Part shown: positions 31,701-41,989 of the stretch, piece after piece
Numbering within the stretch: the first letter of the stretch is position 1
Layout of the letters: each line of letters begins with the position of its first letter
Source of the DNA: Sorex araneus
Taxonomy: Eukaryota; Chordata; Mammalia; Eulipotyphla; Soricidae
Assembly: GCF_027595985.1 (NCBI RefSeq)
Contig: NC_073306.1
Coordinates: 80,576,599 to 80,640,598 of the forward strand
Length of the DNA: 64,000 nt
Reading direction: 5' to 3'
Made by a program: the position numbers and the translations under genes
The notes under the pieces: generated by a model
What the model saw: only the letters and a program-made list of their open reading frames with translations
What the model was told of the DNA's origin: nothing
Databases searched by the model: none

Positions 31701-32287
31701 CAGAGCGCGGGGGGATGGGCGCCCCGCCCCCGGGTCCCCACTGAGAGCCGCGGCCACCGGGAAACTCCTCCCCGCGGGCGCCCGCCCCTCTCTCCTCCCC
31801 CTTCTCCTCCGCGGCTGATGGATGAGCACGGAGCGCGGCTTGGGCCGGCGTTTCCTTCGGGCCGAAGCTGGAGGGAAAGGAGTCGAGAAGGGGCGCCGCG
31901 TCCTGCCGGGAGCCGGCCGCGGCGTCGGGGAAGGGCCAGAACTGGGCAGCGCGGGCGTGGGCTGCAAGCGAATATTCGGACCTTCCGACTTTCCTGGGCG
32001 CCCTAAAGAAGTGTGTGTGGGGAGGGTCTCTTGGGTTCTTCTGTCATAATATAAATGTCTAAAATGTCAAATAGGGGAAGGAAAAGGCGGGCTAGAAGTG
32101 ACTTAAGGACAGCGACGTAAGTCACAAAAGTGATAGGGCCTTGGGCGCTGTGGTGGAGGTGAAGGTGCGGTAACTTTGTACGTCAGAACCATTATCAGTA
32201 ACATTATCATCACCGTGTTTTCTGAGCTACAATTGAAATTAAAAGATAAATTGAATCGCAGATAGTCTGATCTCACCCACTTGCCCA

Positions 32288-32515
32288 TTCCCGCGCAATT
32301 TCTCTCTTCCCCGTCTCTCACTCCTCTTCCTCTCTCCTTTCTCGCTCACTCTTTTCTTCGTCCTACCCTCCTCCCTTTTTCTCGCTCTCCTTTTCCTCTC
32401 GTCTTCCTCGCTTCTCTCTCCTCTCTTTCTCAACCCCCTTCTCTCATTCCTCCCCCGCCCCATCACTCTTCTTTCTCTCTCATTCCTTCCAGTTTGTTTT
32501 TCGCCCTCCAGTTCC
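32288..32515. repeat. Pyrimidine-rich (CT) tract next to the promoter
   Basis: About 225 bp of mostly C and T on the plus strand, with few purines and many TCTC/CTCC steps. It lies about 280 bp upstream of the CpG island relative to TGFBR3. It may bind GAGA-type factors or adopt triplex structure. Confidence 0.7.
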
Positions 32516-32519
32516 GCTG

Positions 32520-32730
32520 CGCTGATTACCACAACACACGCTCACACGGTGAGCAAGGACCGGGCCTTGCTCCTCCGAGCAGCTGAGAGCGCTCCACCCA
32601 GCAGTTTGCCCAACGCCGCGCATTGCCCACCAATTTGTCCTATGCCGGTTCGCACAGTTCCGACAAGTAACTGTGCCAATGCGTGGGAAGGTGTGCGCCC
32701 TGCAACTTCCAGCTGAGCCATATGCAGGAA
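32520..32730. promoter_or_regulatory. Possible second, weaker promoter block upstream of the island
   Basis: This short block has scattered CpGs, an ACCAAT box near 32630 and several CACACG/GCGC motifs. A C+T-rich stretch separates it from the main island. Human TGFBR3 is reported to use a proximal and a distal promoter. This block may be part of either, or of a divergent transcript. No exon can be assigned. Confidence 0.3.
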
Positions 32731-32791
32731 AGGCTAATGCTTCTCTCTGAATACTACCTTAGTATTTCTACTTACACATTACGCCTACTTT

Positions 32792-32979
32792 TTTTTTTTT
32801 TTTTTTTTTTTTTTTGGTTTTTGGGTCACACCCAGCGATGCACAGGGGTTACTCCTGGCTCTTCACTCAGGAATTACCCCTGGCGGTGCTCAGGGGACCA
32901 TATGGGACGCTGGGATTAGAACCCGGGTCGGCTGCGTGCAAGGCAAACGCCCTACCAGCTGTGCTATCGCTCCAGCCCC
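32792..32979 (-). mobile_element. SINE-A, young, 12-bp duplication
   Basis: A long T-run (about 30) and near-consensus antisense copy. The duplication tacgcctacttt lies at 32780-32791 and 32980-32991. It is the first SINE upstream of the promoter island. Confidence 0.93.
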
Positions 32980-33157
32980 TACGCCTACTTTATAAAAAAA
33001 AATTTTCTTCTTAAATTGGAGGATACTACTCAGGGCTGATGAATTTCAGTGACCAGATTTCCAGTCCTGAATTTGTCTTTAGACTAGCTGTGGAATATTA
33101 GACAAAGGACTTAAACCTTTGGGTCTGTTCCCCCTTCCCTCCTAAAATGAGGAGTTG

Positions 33158-33340
33158 AAACCAGAGAGATAGCACAGCATGCAGAGCACTTGCCTTTCAT
33201 GTGGCTGACCCTGTTTTTATCCCCTACACTCATATGGTACCCGGAGCACTGCCAGGAGTGATCCCTGAGCATAGAGCCAAGAGTAAGCTCTGAGCATAGC
33301 CAGATGTGGCCCCTCTCCGGTACCCCCCCCAAAAAAAAAC
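33158..33340 (+). mobile_element. Old SINE
   Basis: ACCAGAGAGATAGCACAGCA head, CACTGCCAGGAGTGATCCCT body, and a CCAGATGTGGCCCC end. Confidence 0.75.
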
Positions 33341-33636
33341 AAAATAAGCTGTGGCACACAAAAAGGCCTGAGAGACCTTTTTCAGTTCTAAATCGCTGTT
33401 CTAGGCCCACTAAAACAGTGTCCCATTGAGTGTGGAGCTTTATTCTATTATCATTTATATTTGGAGATACATATATATACATGTGTGTATATATATATAT
33501 TTGGGAAATTCATGGATTTTTCTACTTGGAACAGAAAGTATTTTTCATTCTTTTTTCTCTTGGGCCTATGTATGGAGAATCCACCCACTGGAGTTTTTCA
33601 CAAAGGTCAAATGGTCAGTGATCTTAATCCCAGCAG

Positions 33637-33780
33637 TGGGGCCTGGAGAAATAGTGTAGCTGTAAAGGTTAGATTCCCAGCGCTCTATATGGTCTCCTGA
33701 GCAACAGAGCCAGGAGATACCCTGAGCATCTTGGGTACCCCCCCCCCACACACACACACACAAACAAAACAGAAAAAAAA
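33637..33780 (+). mobile_element. Old SINE with CA/A tail
   Basis: GGGGCCTGGAGAAATAGTGT head, shortened body, C-run at 33740-33748, then CA units and an A-run. Confidence 0.65.
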
Positions 33781-33784
33781 AAAA

Positions 33785-34185
33785 ACAGGGAAAAAAATCA
33801 CTGCAAAAGCTTCCCCAGTGAGCTATGCAAACCTAACCAGCATTCTCTGAGAACCAACTGTGTGAAGTCTAGAGGGAGGGGAGAGATGAATACAAGCATA
33901 ATGACCTAAAGAAACAGTCTCAGTGGAACCAGCCTCAATTTTCACCTGTTCTTTAGATTCAATGCCTTCCTCTAGACACAAATTGATGGACATTCTGACC
34001 TAAGCACTTGAACTGGATGTGACTATTTAATCTTACACTTATATGTCTCAATCATATTAGGACTTTCTATTGAAAATGGCAGGGTAGAAGAAGGGAGAGA
34101 AGCCAAGTCCTAGATAATTTAAAAGTGTGTTATCCCTACAGAGTAAAAAAGTGACTGTGAGCACCAGAGCCAAATTTTCAATCAT
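33785..34185. other. 5' flank stretch without recognisable feature
   Basis: Unique-looking DNA. No exon is evident. Confidence 0.5.
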
Positions 34186-34186
34186 A

Positions 34187-34275
34187 ACCTTTAACATCTG
34201 CTGAGCAATTAATGAGTGCCAGGCAGAGCACACAATGTTCAGCATATGTGAATAATTCTCACAGCCCTAAAAGGC
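34187..34275 (-). repeat. MIR fragment
   Basis: Antisense MIR-like: GCTGAGCAATTAATGAGTGC, CAGGCAGAGCACACAATG, then AATAATTCTCACAGCCCTA. Confidence 0.55.
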
Positions 34276-34365
34276 TGTACGCAAACAAACAAAAATTTGT
34301 TTTTAATTCAGGATTATTTAATTAGATTCAGTTGATGATATAAGAAATTGTAACAGAATTTGGGC

Positions 34366-34440
34366 AGAGGATATGATTCAGTGCTACAGTATATGCTCTG
34401 CAAGTATCAGGTCCTGGATTCAATCCCCCTCAAGTAAATA
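34366..34440 (+). mobile_element. Old SINE head fragment
   Basis: GAGGATATGATTCAGTGCTA and a GGTCCTGGATTCAATCCCCC B-box relic. Confidence 0.5.
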
Positions 34441-34461
34441 AGCGCATAAAGCAAAAAGGGA

Positions 34462-34635
34462 GGGTTGAAGTGCTAGTACAGCAGGTAAGGCACTTGCCTT
34501 GCACAAGATCAACCTGGGTTCCATTTCCTGGCATCTCATATGGTTCCCCAAGTACTACCAGGAGTAATTCCTGAGTGCAGAGGCAGGAGTAACCCTTTAG
34601 TATTGTGTGTTCAGTGTGTTCCCCCACCCCCAAGA
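34462..34635 (+). mobile_element. SINE-A-like, diverged
   Basis: GGGTTGAAGTGCTAGTACAG head, CTACCAGGAGTAATTCCTGA body, and a GTGTGTTCCCCCACCCCCAA end. Confidence 0.75.
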
Positions 34636-34639
34636 AATG

Positions 34640-35235
34640 ATGCCAGTTCTTAAAAAACTAGATCTTTTCACTCACTATTTACACTCTTATTACCAGAAAT
34701 CCAGTTGTGGAAGCATAGAGTAAAAGTTTGCAAATAAACTTAGTTCACCAGCAAAGATCTATAGAAGTTCTCTGCCTTTTAAGAATCACAATACTAACTG
34801 GTAGGATGAATCAACTTCTTCACTGGTTTCTTACAATTTAGGACTGCATTCAAATAATAGGATTTTGTAATTTTTAGGATACAAGCATCCTTGGGTTCAA
34901 TGTGGTCAACCGTTTTGGTCAATGATTTGTTTCATTTTATTTTTTCAAAAAGAAATAGAAGCAGGGGTTGACATAAAGGGACAAAGAGGTGTCTGCTTGC
35001 ATGGAAATGCTTGATATGGTGCCTCACTGATTTTATGAAACTGTTTCTCACAAGGAACCACCCCACCTCTATGCACAGACCCACTTGTTTATGGTGACTC
35101 ATATTGAGGGACGTGACTCCGATTTATGCTCATTACAGACAACTGAAACAAAGCCGTCATAACTTATTTATGTTTCTTTACTGAAGTAACACAAACAACT
35201 CAGATTTCTGAAGGACCATATCGCTCAAAAATAAT
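34640..35235. other. 5' flank stretch without recognisable feature
   Basis: Nothing identified; no credible exon. Confidence 0.5.
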
Positions 35236-35239
35236 TTAG

Positions 35240-35388
35240 GTGGGGTTAGAGAAATAGTACAGCAGGTAAGGCTCTTTGCCTTGCTTCACAGACAGTCCCC
35301 TAGTCACAGCCAGGGGTCACTCCTGAGCAGAGTCAGGAAATAGACCCTGAGTACCATTTGGTGTGGCCCAAGAACAAAACAAAAAAGA
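35240..35388 (+). mobile_element. Old SINE, shortened
   Basis: GGGGTTAGAGAAATAGTACA head, CAGCCAGGGGTCACTCCTGA, and a TGGTGTGGCCCAAGAAC end. Confidence 0.7.
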
Positions 35389-35407
35389 AATAAATTCAGT
35401 CATTTTG

Positions 35408-35573
35408 TTTGGTTTTGGATCTCTGCCTGGCAGTATTCAGTGGCTCTTCCTGTCATAGTGCTCAGGGGCTGCTTACAGCAGAGCTCAAGGGACCATACAG
35501 TGGTATCAGGGGTCAAACCCTGGCCTCCTCTATGCAAAGCATTTGCTCAGTCCATTGAGTTTTATCTTCAGCC
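35408..35573 (-). mobile_element. Old SINE
   Basis: Antisense ATAGTGCTCAGGGGCTGCTT, GGTCAAACCCTGGCCTCC, and a head relic. Confidence 0.6.
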
Positions 35574-35592
35574 AGATTTAGCTTTGGCTGGA

Positions 35593-35742
35593 GTTTTATT
35601 GGGGGGTGAGGGATTGGTTTGAGGGTCACACCAGGTGGTCCCAAGAGCACTCCTGGCTCTGTGCTCAGGGATTATTCTGGAACACAGATCTCCAGCCACC
35701 TAAACCTGTGCTCAGCACATTGAACTATTTCCCCAGCCTCTA
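35593..35742 (-). mobile_element. Old SINE
   Basis: Antisense GAGGGTCACACCAGGTGGTC, GCACTCCTGGCTCTGTGCTC, and CTATTTCCCCAGCCTC. Confidence 0.7.
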
Positions 35743-35764
35743 ATTATTTTCTTTTAACAAATCT

Positions 35765-35955
35765 TCATATAGTACTTCTCACACACTTCACATTTTTACA
35801 CATTCTAACTCATTAAATTCTTATAATAACACTATTATCCTCATTCTTCAGATTAAAAAATGTTGCACAAAGAAATTAATTTGCACAAAGTCATACAACC
35901 AGCACATGGCAGAATCAGGTCCTGTGGCTCCAGTGTCTATGCTCTAATCTTCCAC
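35765..35955 (-). repeat. MIR, near full length
   Basis: Antisense MIR: TTATCCTCATTCTTCAGATT, CACAAAGTCATACAACCAGC, ACATGGCAGAATCAGGTC, collinear with the consensus. Confidence 0.7.
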
Positions 35956-36027
35956 GGTTTTTGTTCATATAAATGGAAGGGACCTCGTCCAACTCTGAGA
36001 CGGTCTATTTAAGTGAGCGCAGAGGGT

Positions 36028-36148
36028 GGGTCACATTCCAGGGTTGCTCAGGTATCTATCTCTCCTGCAATGCTGGGGGGACCTACAGTGGGGTCTTCTT
36101 CATGCAAAACAAATGCCCCTCCAAAAGCTGCTGCATACTCATCACACC
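36028..36148 (-). mobile_element. Old degenerate SINE
   Basis: Antisense GGGTCACATTCCAGGGTTGC and CTTCATGCAAAACAAATGCC; the head is poorly kept. Confidence 0.45.
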
Positions 36149-36284
36149 ATGTTTTTAAGTAATACCCACACGAGTTTTAAACAAACATTATATAATGGTC
36201 ACACACTTATTTATTTGCAAAGGAACAACCAAAATAGCATAACATCTGCAACCATTATGGAGTGAGCTACAGGTATCTAGCCAA

Positions 36285-36462
36285 TTTTTTTTTCCTTTTT
36301 ATTTTGGTTTCTGGGCCACACCCAATAGTACTCAGGGCTTACTCCTGGCTCTGTGCCCAGGGATAACTAAAGGAGGTAGGTAGGGCACCATATGCAGTGC
36401 CAGGAGTCAAACCAAGCAGCACCTTAACACCTGTACTATTTTTCATGCCGTTCCCTGGATAA
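36285..36462 (-). mobile_element. Old SINE
   Basis: Antisense TTTCTGGGCCACACCCAATA, CTCAGGGCTTACTCCTGG, and GAGTCAAACC. Confidence 0.7.
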
Positions 36463-36464
36463 CT

Positions 36465-37685
36465 TTACTAAAGTTCAATTCTTTAAAAGGTTCAACAACT
36501 TGTTTATGATAGAAATTTGCACCCTCACTGTTGTATAAAAATAGATTCCTTTCACCCAACAAGAAGGGGGAGAGGACACTGACTTTCAGTTTGTCTTAAA
36601 CAGCCAGTGTCTTGAAGGCAATTGCATAACTACTCTTAAAGAATGTGTGACACAACATAAACCAAATGTTCGAAAACTGTTGTGGCAGGATATTGGTCTC
36701 CAAACTGCAGTCTGTGCTCCTCTTCTCTGCTCTGGCCGAACAGACAGACCTACTACTTCATTTCTAAAATTCTCCCACGAACATTCCTATTCATACTAAG
36801 AGGTGTTTTATATAGCACCATCATCTAAGACAATAGCCTCAAGATGCATTTTCTCTAGCTCTCCCCTATTAAAATTTTATTTTTCACTGACAATATTTGC
36901 AGCTGGAAATTGTCAGGTTTGTGAGAAAAAACTCCTAACAGATGAACCGGTACACAGAACAGAATCCCAAAACAGATATCAGATTCATGCCTTGGCAATT
37001 CCTCGAAGAATATAGGAATAAAAATCCAAATCCTTTCAAACAAGAAGTTTGGGCAAACTTGTTATTTCCTGCACCTGTACGGAGGCCCTCTTTGCCCCCC
37101 CCCCCCAGAAGATACACGTTGTTTCCCTTTTCTTGGGCTTCAGACAGAGTTGGAAACCTCACACCATTTCCAAGTGACAGCAGCAGCCTGAGATCCTTTT
37201 GGGCTTAGCTCTGTGGGAGAGGCACTGGGGATTTGCTTTCTGGCATCTTAAGGATTCCAGAGGGAAGACTTTGCCCCGACCCCCATGACATCCTGCAGGG
37301 AACACGCCCCCTGATCTTGTTTGTCTGGTTTTTGTTTATTGGGCTTTGGCCTAGAGAAAAAATTTAGAAACAGTGACTTAAACGTGTGTGAGCAGGTAAA
37401 CCAAATATTGATGAGGAATGCCCATAGCATATTAATGTCTGCAAATGTTATAGATATCGTTGTCTTTGTCTATTATTTAAATACTGATAATAATTAGAAA
37501 ATGATTTCATGAAAATGAGCAACCACATAAGTAAAGAATTATGATCAGAAACATCAGGAGTGGGAGTTTGTGGTGTGTGTGAAAAGCCAGTATGGTGAGT
37601 ACTTTAGGAGCTAGTGGAGGATGGAGGAAGGGGTGATATGGGGACAAGAGAGAGGGGATCAAATTCTGGCAATTTTGATGTGCTA
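36465..37685. other. Repeat-poor 5' flank stretch
   Basis: About 1.2 kb with no interspersed repeat recognised, and a C-run at 37098-37108. Overlapping chance open frames on both strands (36803-37208) show no known domain. Confidence 0.45.
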
Positions 37686-37687
37686 TT

Positions 37688-37956
37688 ATATCACTGTATC
37701 ACTGTCATCTCGTTCTTCATCGATTTACTCAAGTGGGCACTAGTAACGTCTCTATTCCTCCTAGCCCTGAGATTTTAGCAGCCTTTCCTTACTCATCTTT
37801 CCCAATGATTGGAGGCTCTTTCAGGGTCAGGGGAATGAGACCTATCGTTACTGTTTTGGCATATCAAATACACCATGGGTAGCTTGCCAGGTTCTGCCTG
37901 TGCAGGTGGGATACTCTCAGTAGCTTGGTAGATTGCCAGGCTCTCCAAGAGGTGAT
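37688..37956 (-). mobile_element. SINE-B long variant with an 85-bp internal insert, head missing
   Basis: Antisense tail (TATCACTGTCATCTCGTTCT) runs to GTAACGTCTC. About 85 bp at 37758-37842 (CCTCCTAGCCCTGAGATTTT…GTCAGGGGAATGAGA) replace the usual CATTGTGAGA step. The body then resumes with CGTTACTGTTTTGGCATATC. I recall this insert from other shrew copies, so it probably marks a subfamily. The tRNA head is absent. Confidence 0.75.
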
Positions 37957-38055
37957 ATATATATATACATACATATCACCATATATATGTATGTGTACAC
38001 ACATATATGTATATATACATATATATGGTGTATATATATGATATATATCATACCA
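37952..38055 (+). repeat. AT-rich (TATG/TA)n repeat
   Basis: Alternating TATATA, CATATA and TGTATG steps, directly following the truncated SINE-B. Several self-complementary segments are present. Confidence 0.85.
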
Positions 38056-38059
38056 ATAC

Positions 38060-39145
38060 AATAGTTTACCTCTGAGATTATGATAGCTCTAGTTTCTTTG
38101 CTTCTAGTTTTTCTTCCCATCCGCCAAAAAGCACACACACATGCACATGCACACACCTATTTTGTGCTTTCCATGTCCGGATCATTTTAGTGAATGAAAT
38201 CTGGCTCCTTATTGAAGTTTATTTTCTGTGTAAATATTCTGTGTAAATTGCAATCAAATGTAAATTACAAGCACTGCAAGGGCATGGACCACTGGCTTTG
38301 TTAATCAACAGTTTCTCTGTTCCTGCCAACATCACCAAATTTGTTCACCTTATCTTTCCTATCCCTTTCAGAAAAAAAAATTACTGAGTGCCCCCAGAAA
38401 ATCTACCCTCTTGAAGCAAACAAAGAGAAAGCCAGCCCAGTTAGTTACATGTTATTTTTCTAACCCAACCCCGGATCCAGCACCCCTCAGGGGGCAGCAT
38501 CACCCACTTTGGGAGCATTGTCTAGTAAAACAGGCATAATGTCTTACATCTAACAGACATCCAATAAACATCTATGAAACAATGGATGGCTTCTTTCCAG
38601 AGACAGAAACTCACAATTGAGAGGCTAGAGGGGGAAAAAAAAAAAAACCAAAAACCAAAGTTTTGCAATAAATACTGAAAGTTGCTTCCAGAAGCTCAGC
38701 AAGGGACCAACTGCAGGGCTTTGAAGGTTATGCAGGTCAGGACTTGCCAGAGAGCAGAATTCATCTGACCTGGACCAACTCTGACCAGTTTGTCCAGGTA
38801 GGAAGCAAATATGTGGCATAATATGCATCATGACTGAGGCTTGGACTGAAAGTCAGAGTTTTCAATGTGAGGAAGAGGCTTCCTGATCCAAGTTAGGCCT
38901 GATAAACAGAGCGCCATCCTGGAACCAAAAAGAGACCACAAAGTAGAGATGTCCAATGCCTTGCCATATCACTTTCTTTTCCCTACAATAGATAGATGGG
39001 TAATATGAGAAAGTAGTGTAAAGGTTGAGGGGGAGCCCATGCCACATGGATACATAAGCACCCAATTGCCTGCTTATGAACCACGAAAGAATCCCTTAGT
39101 ATTGCTCTTATTTTACACTATATTAGAGATAAAAGTTATATTGAG
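38060..39145. other. 5' flank stretch with a possible L2 relic
   Basis: Mostly unrecognised. The segment at about 38505-38590 (CTAACAGACATCCAATAAAC) weakly resembles the L2 3' end. An A-run lies at 38635-38646. Confidence 0.4.
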
Positions 39146-39147
39146 TT

Positions 39148-39290
39148 AAGGAGTTGCCTTGCATGTGACAGACCCTAGTTTTATTGAAGGCATCACAAAT
39201 GATCCCCTAAGACCCACTAGGAGTAATACCTGATCACAGAGCCAGGAATAAGACCTGAGTACCATCAACAGTGCCCCAAACAAAACAAAA
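39148..39290 (+). mobile_element. Old SINE, head lost
   Basis: GTTGCCTTGCATGTGACAGA, CACTAGGAGTAATACCTGAT, and a CAGTGCCCCAAACAAAAC end. Confidence 0.65.
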
Positions 39291-39323
39291 TGAAATAATC
39301 CACATTGGCTCAGGAGCTATTTC

Positions 39324-39510
39324 TTTTTTTTTTTTTTTTTTTTGCTTCTTGGGTCACACCCAGCAATGCACAGGGGTCACTCCTGGCTCATGCACTCAGG
39401 AATCACCCCTGGCGGTGCTCAGGGGACCATATGGGATGCTGGGATTTGAACCCGGGTCGGCCGCGTGCAAGGCAAACGCCCTACCCGCTGTGCTATCACT
39501 CCAGCCCCAA
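39324..39510 (-). mobile_element. SINE-A, young, 15-bp duplication
   Basis: Near-consensus antisense copy with duplication ctcaggagctatttc at 39309-39323 and 39511-39525. Confidence 0.93.
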
Positions 39511-40032
39511 CTCAGGAGCTATTTCAAAGGGCCTGTGTAGGATAACATTGGGTTTGTCCTTTCAGCCTTGCTGCAGGGAACTTAGTTTACCTTAAAGCAA
39601 TGTCCTTTCTGTACGGACACAGGAAGACAGTTAATATTATGCTTTGTAGCTTGGGAGTTGATTGACTCCAATAATATATACTCCTGGGCATCTGCTTTCT
39701 CAATCCAGTTGCACCCTAGAAGCAGGGTCCTGAATAAGGACAGAAGGGACCCAGGGAAAGCTGTGAGCTACTCTGACATCAAAATGGGCCAGGCCAAAGA
39801 GCCACAATACTCAACTATAAGTTGAGAGCATGGTCATAGACAAATGCTGTCATGATCCAAAAGTAATGACAAGACTAGGACCCTGCTGGGGTTAGGAAGA
39901 CTAACCTAACCTGAAAACCTTGGTCTGGAATATACAGTGACATGTCCTCAGGAAGAACCAAACTTTAAGTTTGATATATCTCTTAATGTGCTCATACAGA
40001 ATGACATTGCTAGAAATATTAGAAGTAGATTT

Positions 40033-41038
40033 GTCACTTGTCATCCCATTGATCTTCGATTCGCTCGAGCAGGTGCCAGTAATGTCCCCCTTCATCCCTG
40101 TCCCATGCTAGTGTAGCCCAATGACGTACAGGAACACGAAGAGCCTCAAACCGTTTGTACAGGGTTTTGACAAAGAAGTCTGACCATCTCGTAGGTGGTG
40201 GCCACGGAGTCTTTTCACATTCCGTGGAATCCACTCGGTAATAGCTCTAGTTCAGCAGTTGTCTCTAAATTGTATTACGTGTCCAACCCATCTAATTTTC
40301 GACGCCTTGGCAAACAAGACAGCATCCCTGATTTTTGATCGTCGATGGAGGTCAGAACTCCAGATTCCTTCTCTCATTTGAGTGAAACGTGATACTCCTA
40401 GTATAGCTCTTTTGATTCCTTTTTGGGATACCCGAGTAGCATTCTCATCGTGTTTCAGTAGGGCCCAGGTCTCTGAGGCGTATGTTAGTGCAGGAAGAAC
40501 GATGGAGTCAAAAAGACGTTCTAGAGCCAGAGGTTCTTCGTCCTCTTAACCACTTCTTTGACACTCTTGAAGGCGTTCCACGCTGCTCTCTTCCTCCTAT
40601 GCAGTTCAGGCGCAAAGTCGTTCCTCAAGTTGAGTTCTCGAAGTTGCATTCAGAGATGTTTGTTCCATTGAGAGTAATTGGAACATCAGGGACTATTTCG
40701 TTTTTCATGAACATTATCTTGGTGAGATTCAGCTGCAGTCCAACCTTTCCACACTCATGGTCGAAGCTGGCACAATTGTGCCACTTGGTTAATGTTTGGT
40801 GTTATTAGAATGATGTCATGAGTGAAGCAGAGGTGGTGTAGTTGCCGACCGTCTATTTTCACTCCCATTCTTTCTCATTCCAGTCCTCGCATGACATTCT
40901 CGAGGGTGGCATTGAAGAATTGCAGTGAAATGGTATCAGCCTGTTGAACCCCTCTCTTTACGTCAATGATCACTTCCTTGTAGAATGGTGAGATCCTGGT
41001 GGTGAACTGTAATACAGCTTGCAGAAGATCCTTATGTA
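40033..41038 (-). mobile_element. 5'-truncated RTE-type LINE, reverse transcriptase C-terminal half, inactive
   Basis: Read on the minus strand, broken frames spell the late reverse transcriptase motifs and C-terminal region of RTE-clade non-LTR retrotransposons: a KRGVQQADTIS segment (usual KGVRQGDTIS), the catalytic box as FTHD at 40826-40815 where FADD is expected, a TYASETWAL segment, and PPTRWSD near the C-terminus. The box has lost the first catalytic aspartate and the frame is interrupted by stops and shifts, so the copy is dead. Only about 1 kb of an element usually near 3 kb is present. It is bounded by a perfect 12-bp duplication, agaagtagattt, at 40021-40032 and 41039-41050. Its 3' end (…GAATCGAAGATCAATGGGATGAC) is the same sequence as the SINE-B tail. 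Confidence 0.85.
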
Positions 41039-41071
41039 AGAAGTAGATTTATTACAACTAATTAAGTGGAT

Positions 41072-41313
41072 CGGTCTGAAGCAATAGCACAACAGTAGGG
41101 CGTTCACCTTTCAAGTGGCCAACCCGTGTTAGATTCTTCCGCCCCTCTCGGAGAGCCCGGCAAGCTACCGAGAGTATCATGCCCACACGGCAGAGCCTGG
41201 CAAGGTACCTGTGGAGTATTCGATACACCAAAAACAGTAACAATAAGTCTCACAATGAGAGACATTACTGGTGCCCGCTTGAACAAATCAATGAGCAATG
41301 GGATGACAGTGAC
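41072..41313 (+). mobile_element. SINE-B, full length, 12-bp duplication
   Basis: tRNA-like head, CGGAGAGCCCGGCAAGCTACCG body, and RTE-like tail ending GGGATGACAGTGAC. Flanked by aattaagtggat at 41060-41071 and 41314-41325. It landed about 20 bp from the end of the RTE insertion. Confidence 0.9.
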
Positions 41314-41499
41314 AATTAAGTGGATTACTAGCTTAGGAAAGAAGAAAGCAACACACCCTGGATGGGATCCCACCCTTAAGTGGATTTCTTAGTAATCTGG
41401 AATAATCTTCTTAGATGATATTTTGTTAATCTCCTGGAGCAGTGGTTTTACCCCTCTTTGTTGATTTTTTACTGTCCAACCCACCTTTGTGTCACCACC

Positions 41500-41930
41500 C
41501 TATGTGATTGCTATATAAACTAAGACTGTAAAAGAAGTGGTGGAGAAGATACAGAAGCAGAGCACAAAGTGAATGAGAATCAGGGAGTCATCGGAGCCAG
41601 AAGCAGGGGAAAGAAAGAGCAAAAAGCGAGTGAGAATCAGAGTCAGAGTCAGAGTCAGAGTCAAAAGTGACAGTGAGAAGGGCTCCGGAGAGAGAGATTT
41701 GGAGAAGAGATGGGTTGAGAGATCAGAAGAGGCCAGAGGAGATACTATAGAGACAGAGTCAGAGAGAGAGATAAACAGAAGAGAGCACAGCAGCACACAC
41801 AGAAGCAGAGCACAAAGGAGGAGCCATCCCGATCCGGTCCATATACAGCGGCTTGAGAGCACTGAACATGAGTGGGGAGAGAGAGAGAGAGAGAGAGCGA
41901 GAGAGCTGCCACAAGAGCCCGCGAACAAAC
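41500..41930 (+). repeat. Purine-rich block, possible LTR remnant
   Basis: The sequence TGCTATATAAACTAAGACTG at about 41509-41528 looks like a TATA box with an initiator-like context. About 370 bp follow, rich in AGAGTC (41637-41665) and GAGA repeats (41760-41905), ending GAACAAACATCACC. Compact promoter-like sequence followed by a purine-rich leader can be the U3/R part of an endogenous retrovirus LTR. No coding region, primer-binding site or second LTR is visible. The long open frames here are products of the low complexity. Confidence 0.35.
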
Positions 41931-41989
41931 ATCACCCTTATGCGCACTTTTACATATTTTTTACAGGCCTGTGCACATATCTAGTATGC

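Larger units (their letters stand above)
30780..32010. promoter_or_regulatory. TGFBR3: CpG island, probable TGFBR3 promoter
   Basis: G+C and CpG rise sharply here against an A+T-rich background. GC boxes are visible at 31671-31678 (GGGCGGGG), 31721-31730 and 31781-31788, and CTCG/GAGA-type runs at about 31550-31580 and 31645-31670. No convincing TATA box is visible, as is usual for CpG-island promoters with dispersed starts. The island lies upstream of the first coding exon, and non-coding exon 1 in a CpG island is the expected TGFBR3 layout. Long open frames across it on both strands reflect the scarcity of stop codons in GC-rich DNA, not proteins. Confidence 0.85.

Noticed and set aside
40034..40234. 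Minus-strand frame ending the RTE element considered as a functional gene
   Set aside because: It is a short remnant of a truncated, frameshifted retrotransposon, with the catalytic FADD box altered to FTHD upstream.
40482..40808. 108-codon plus-strand open frame
   Set aside because: Antisense to the RTE reverse transcriptase remnant; the recognisable motifs are on the minus strand.
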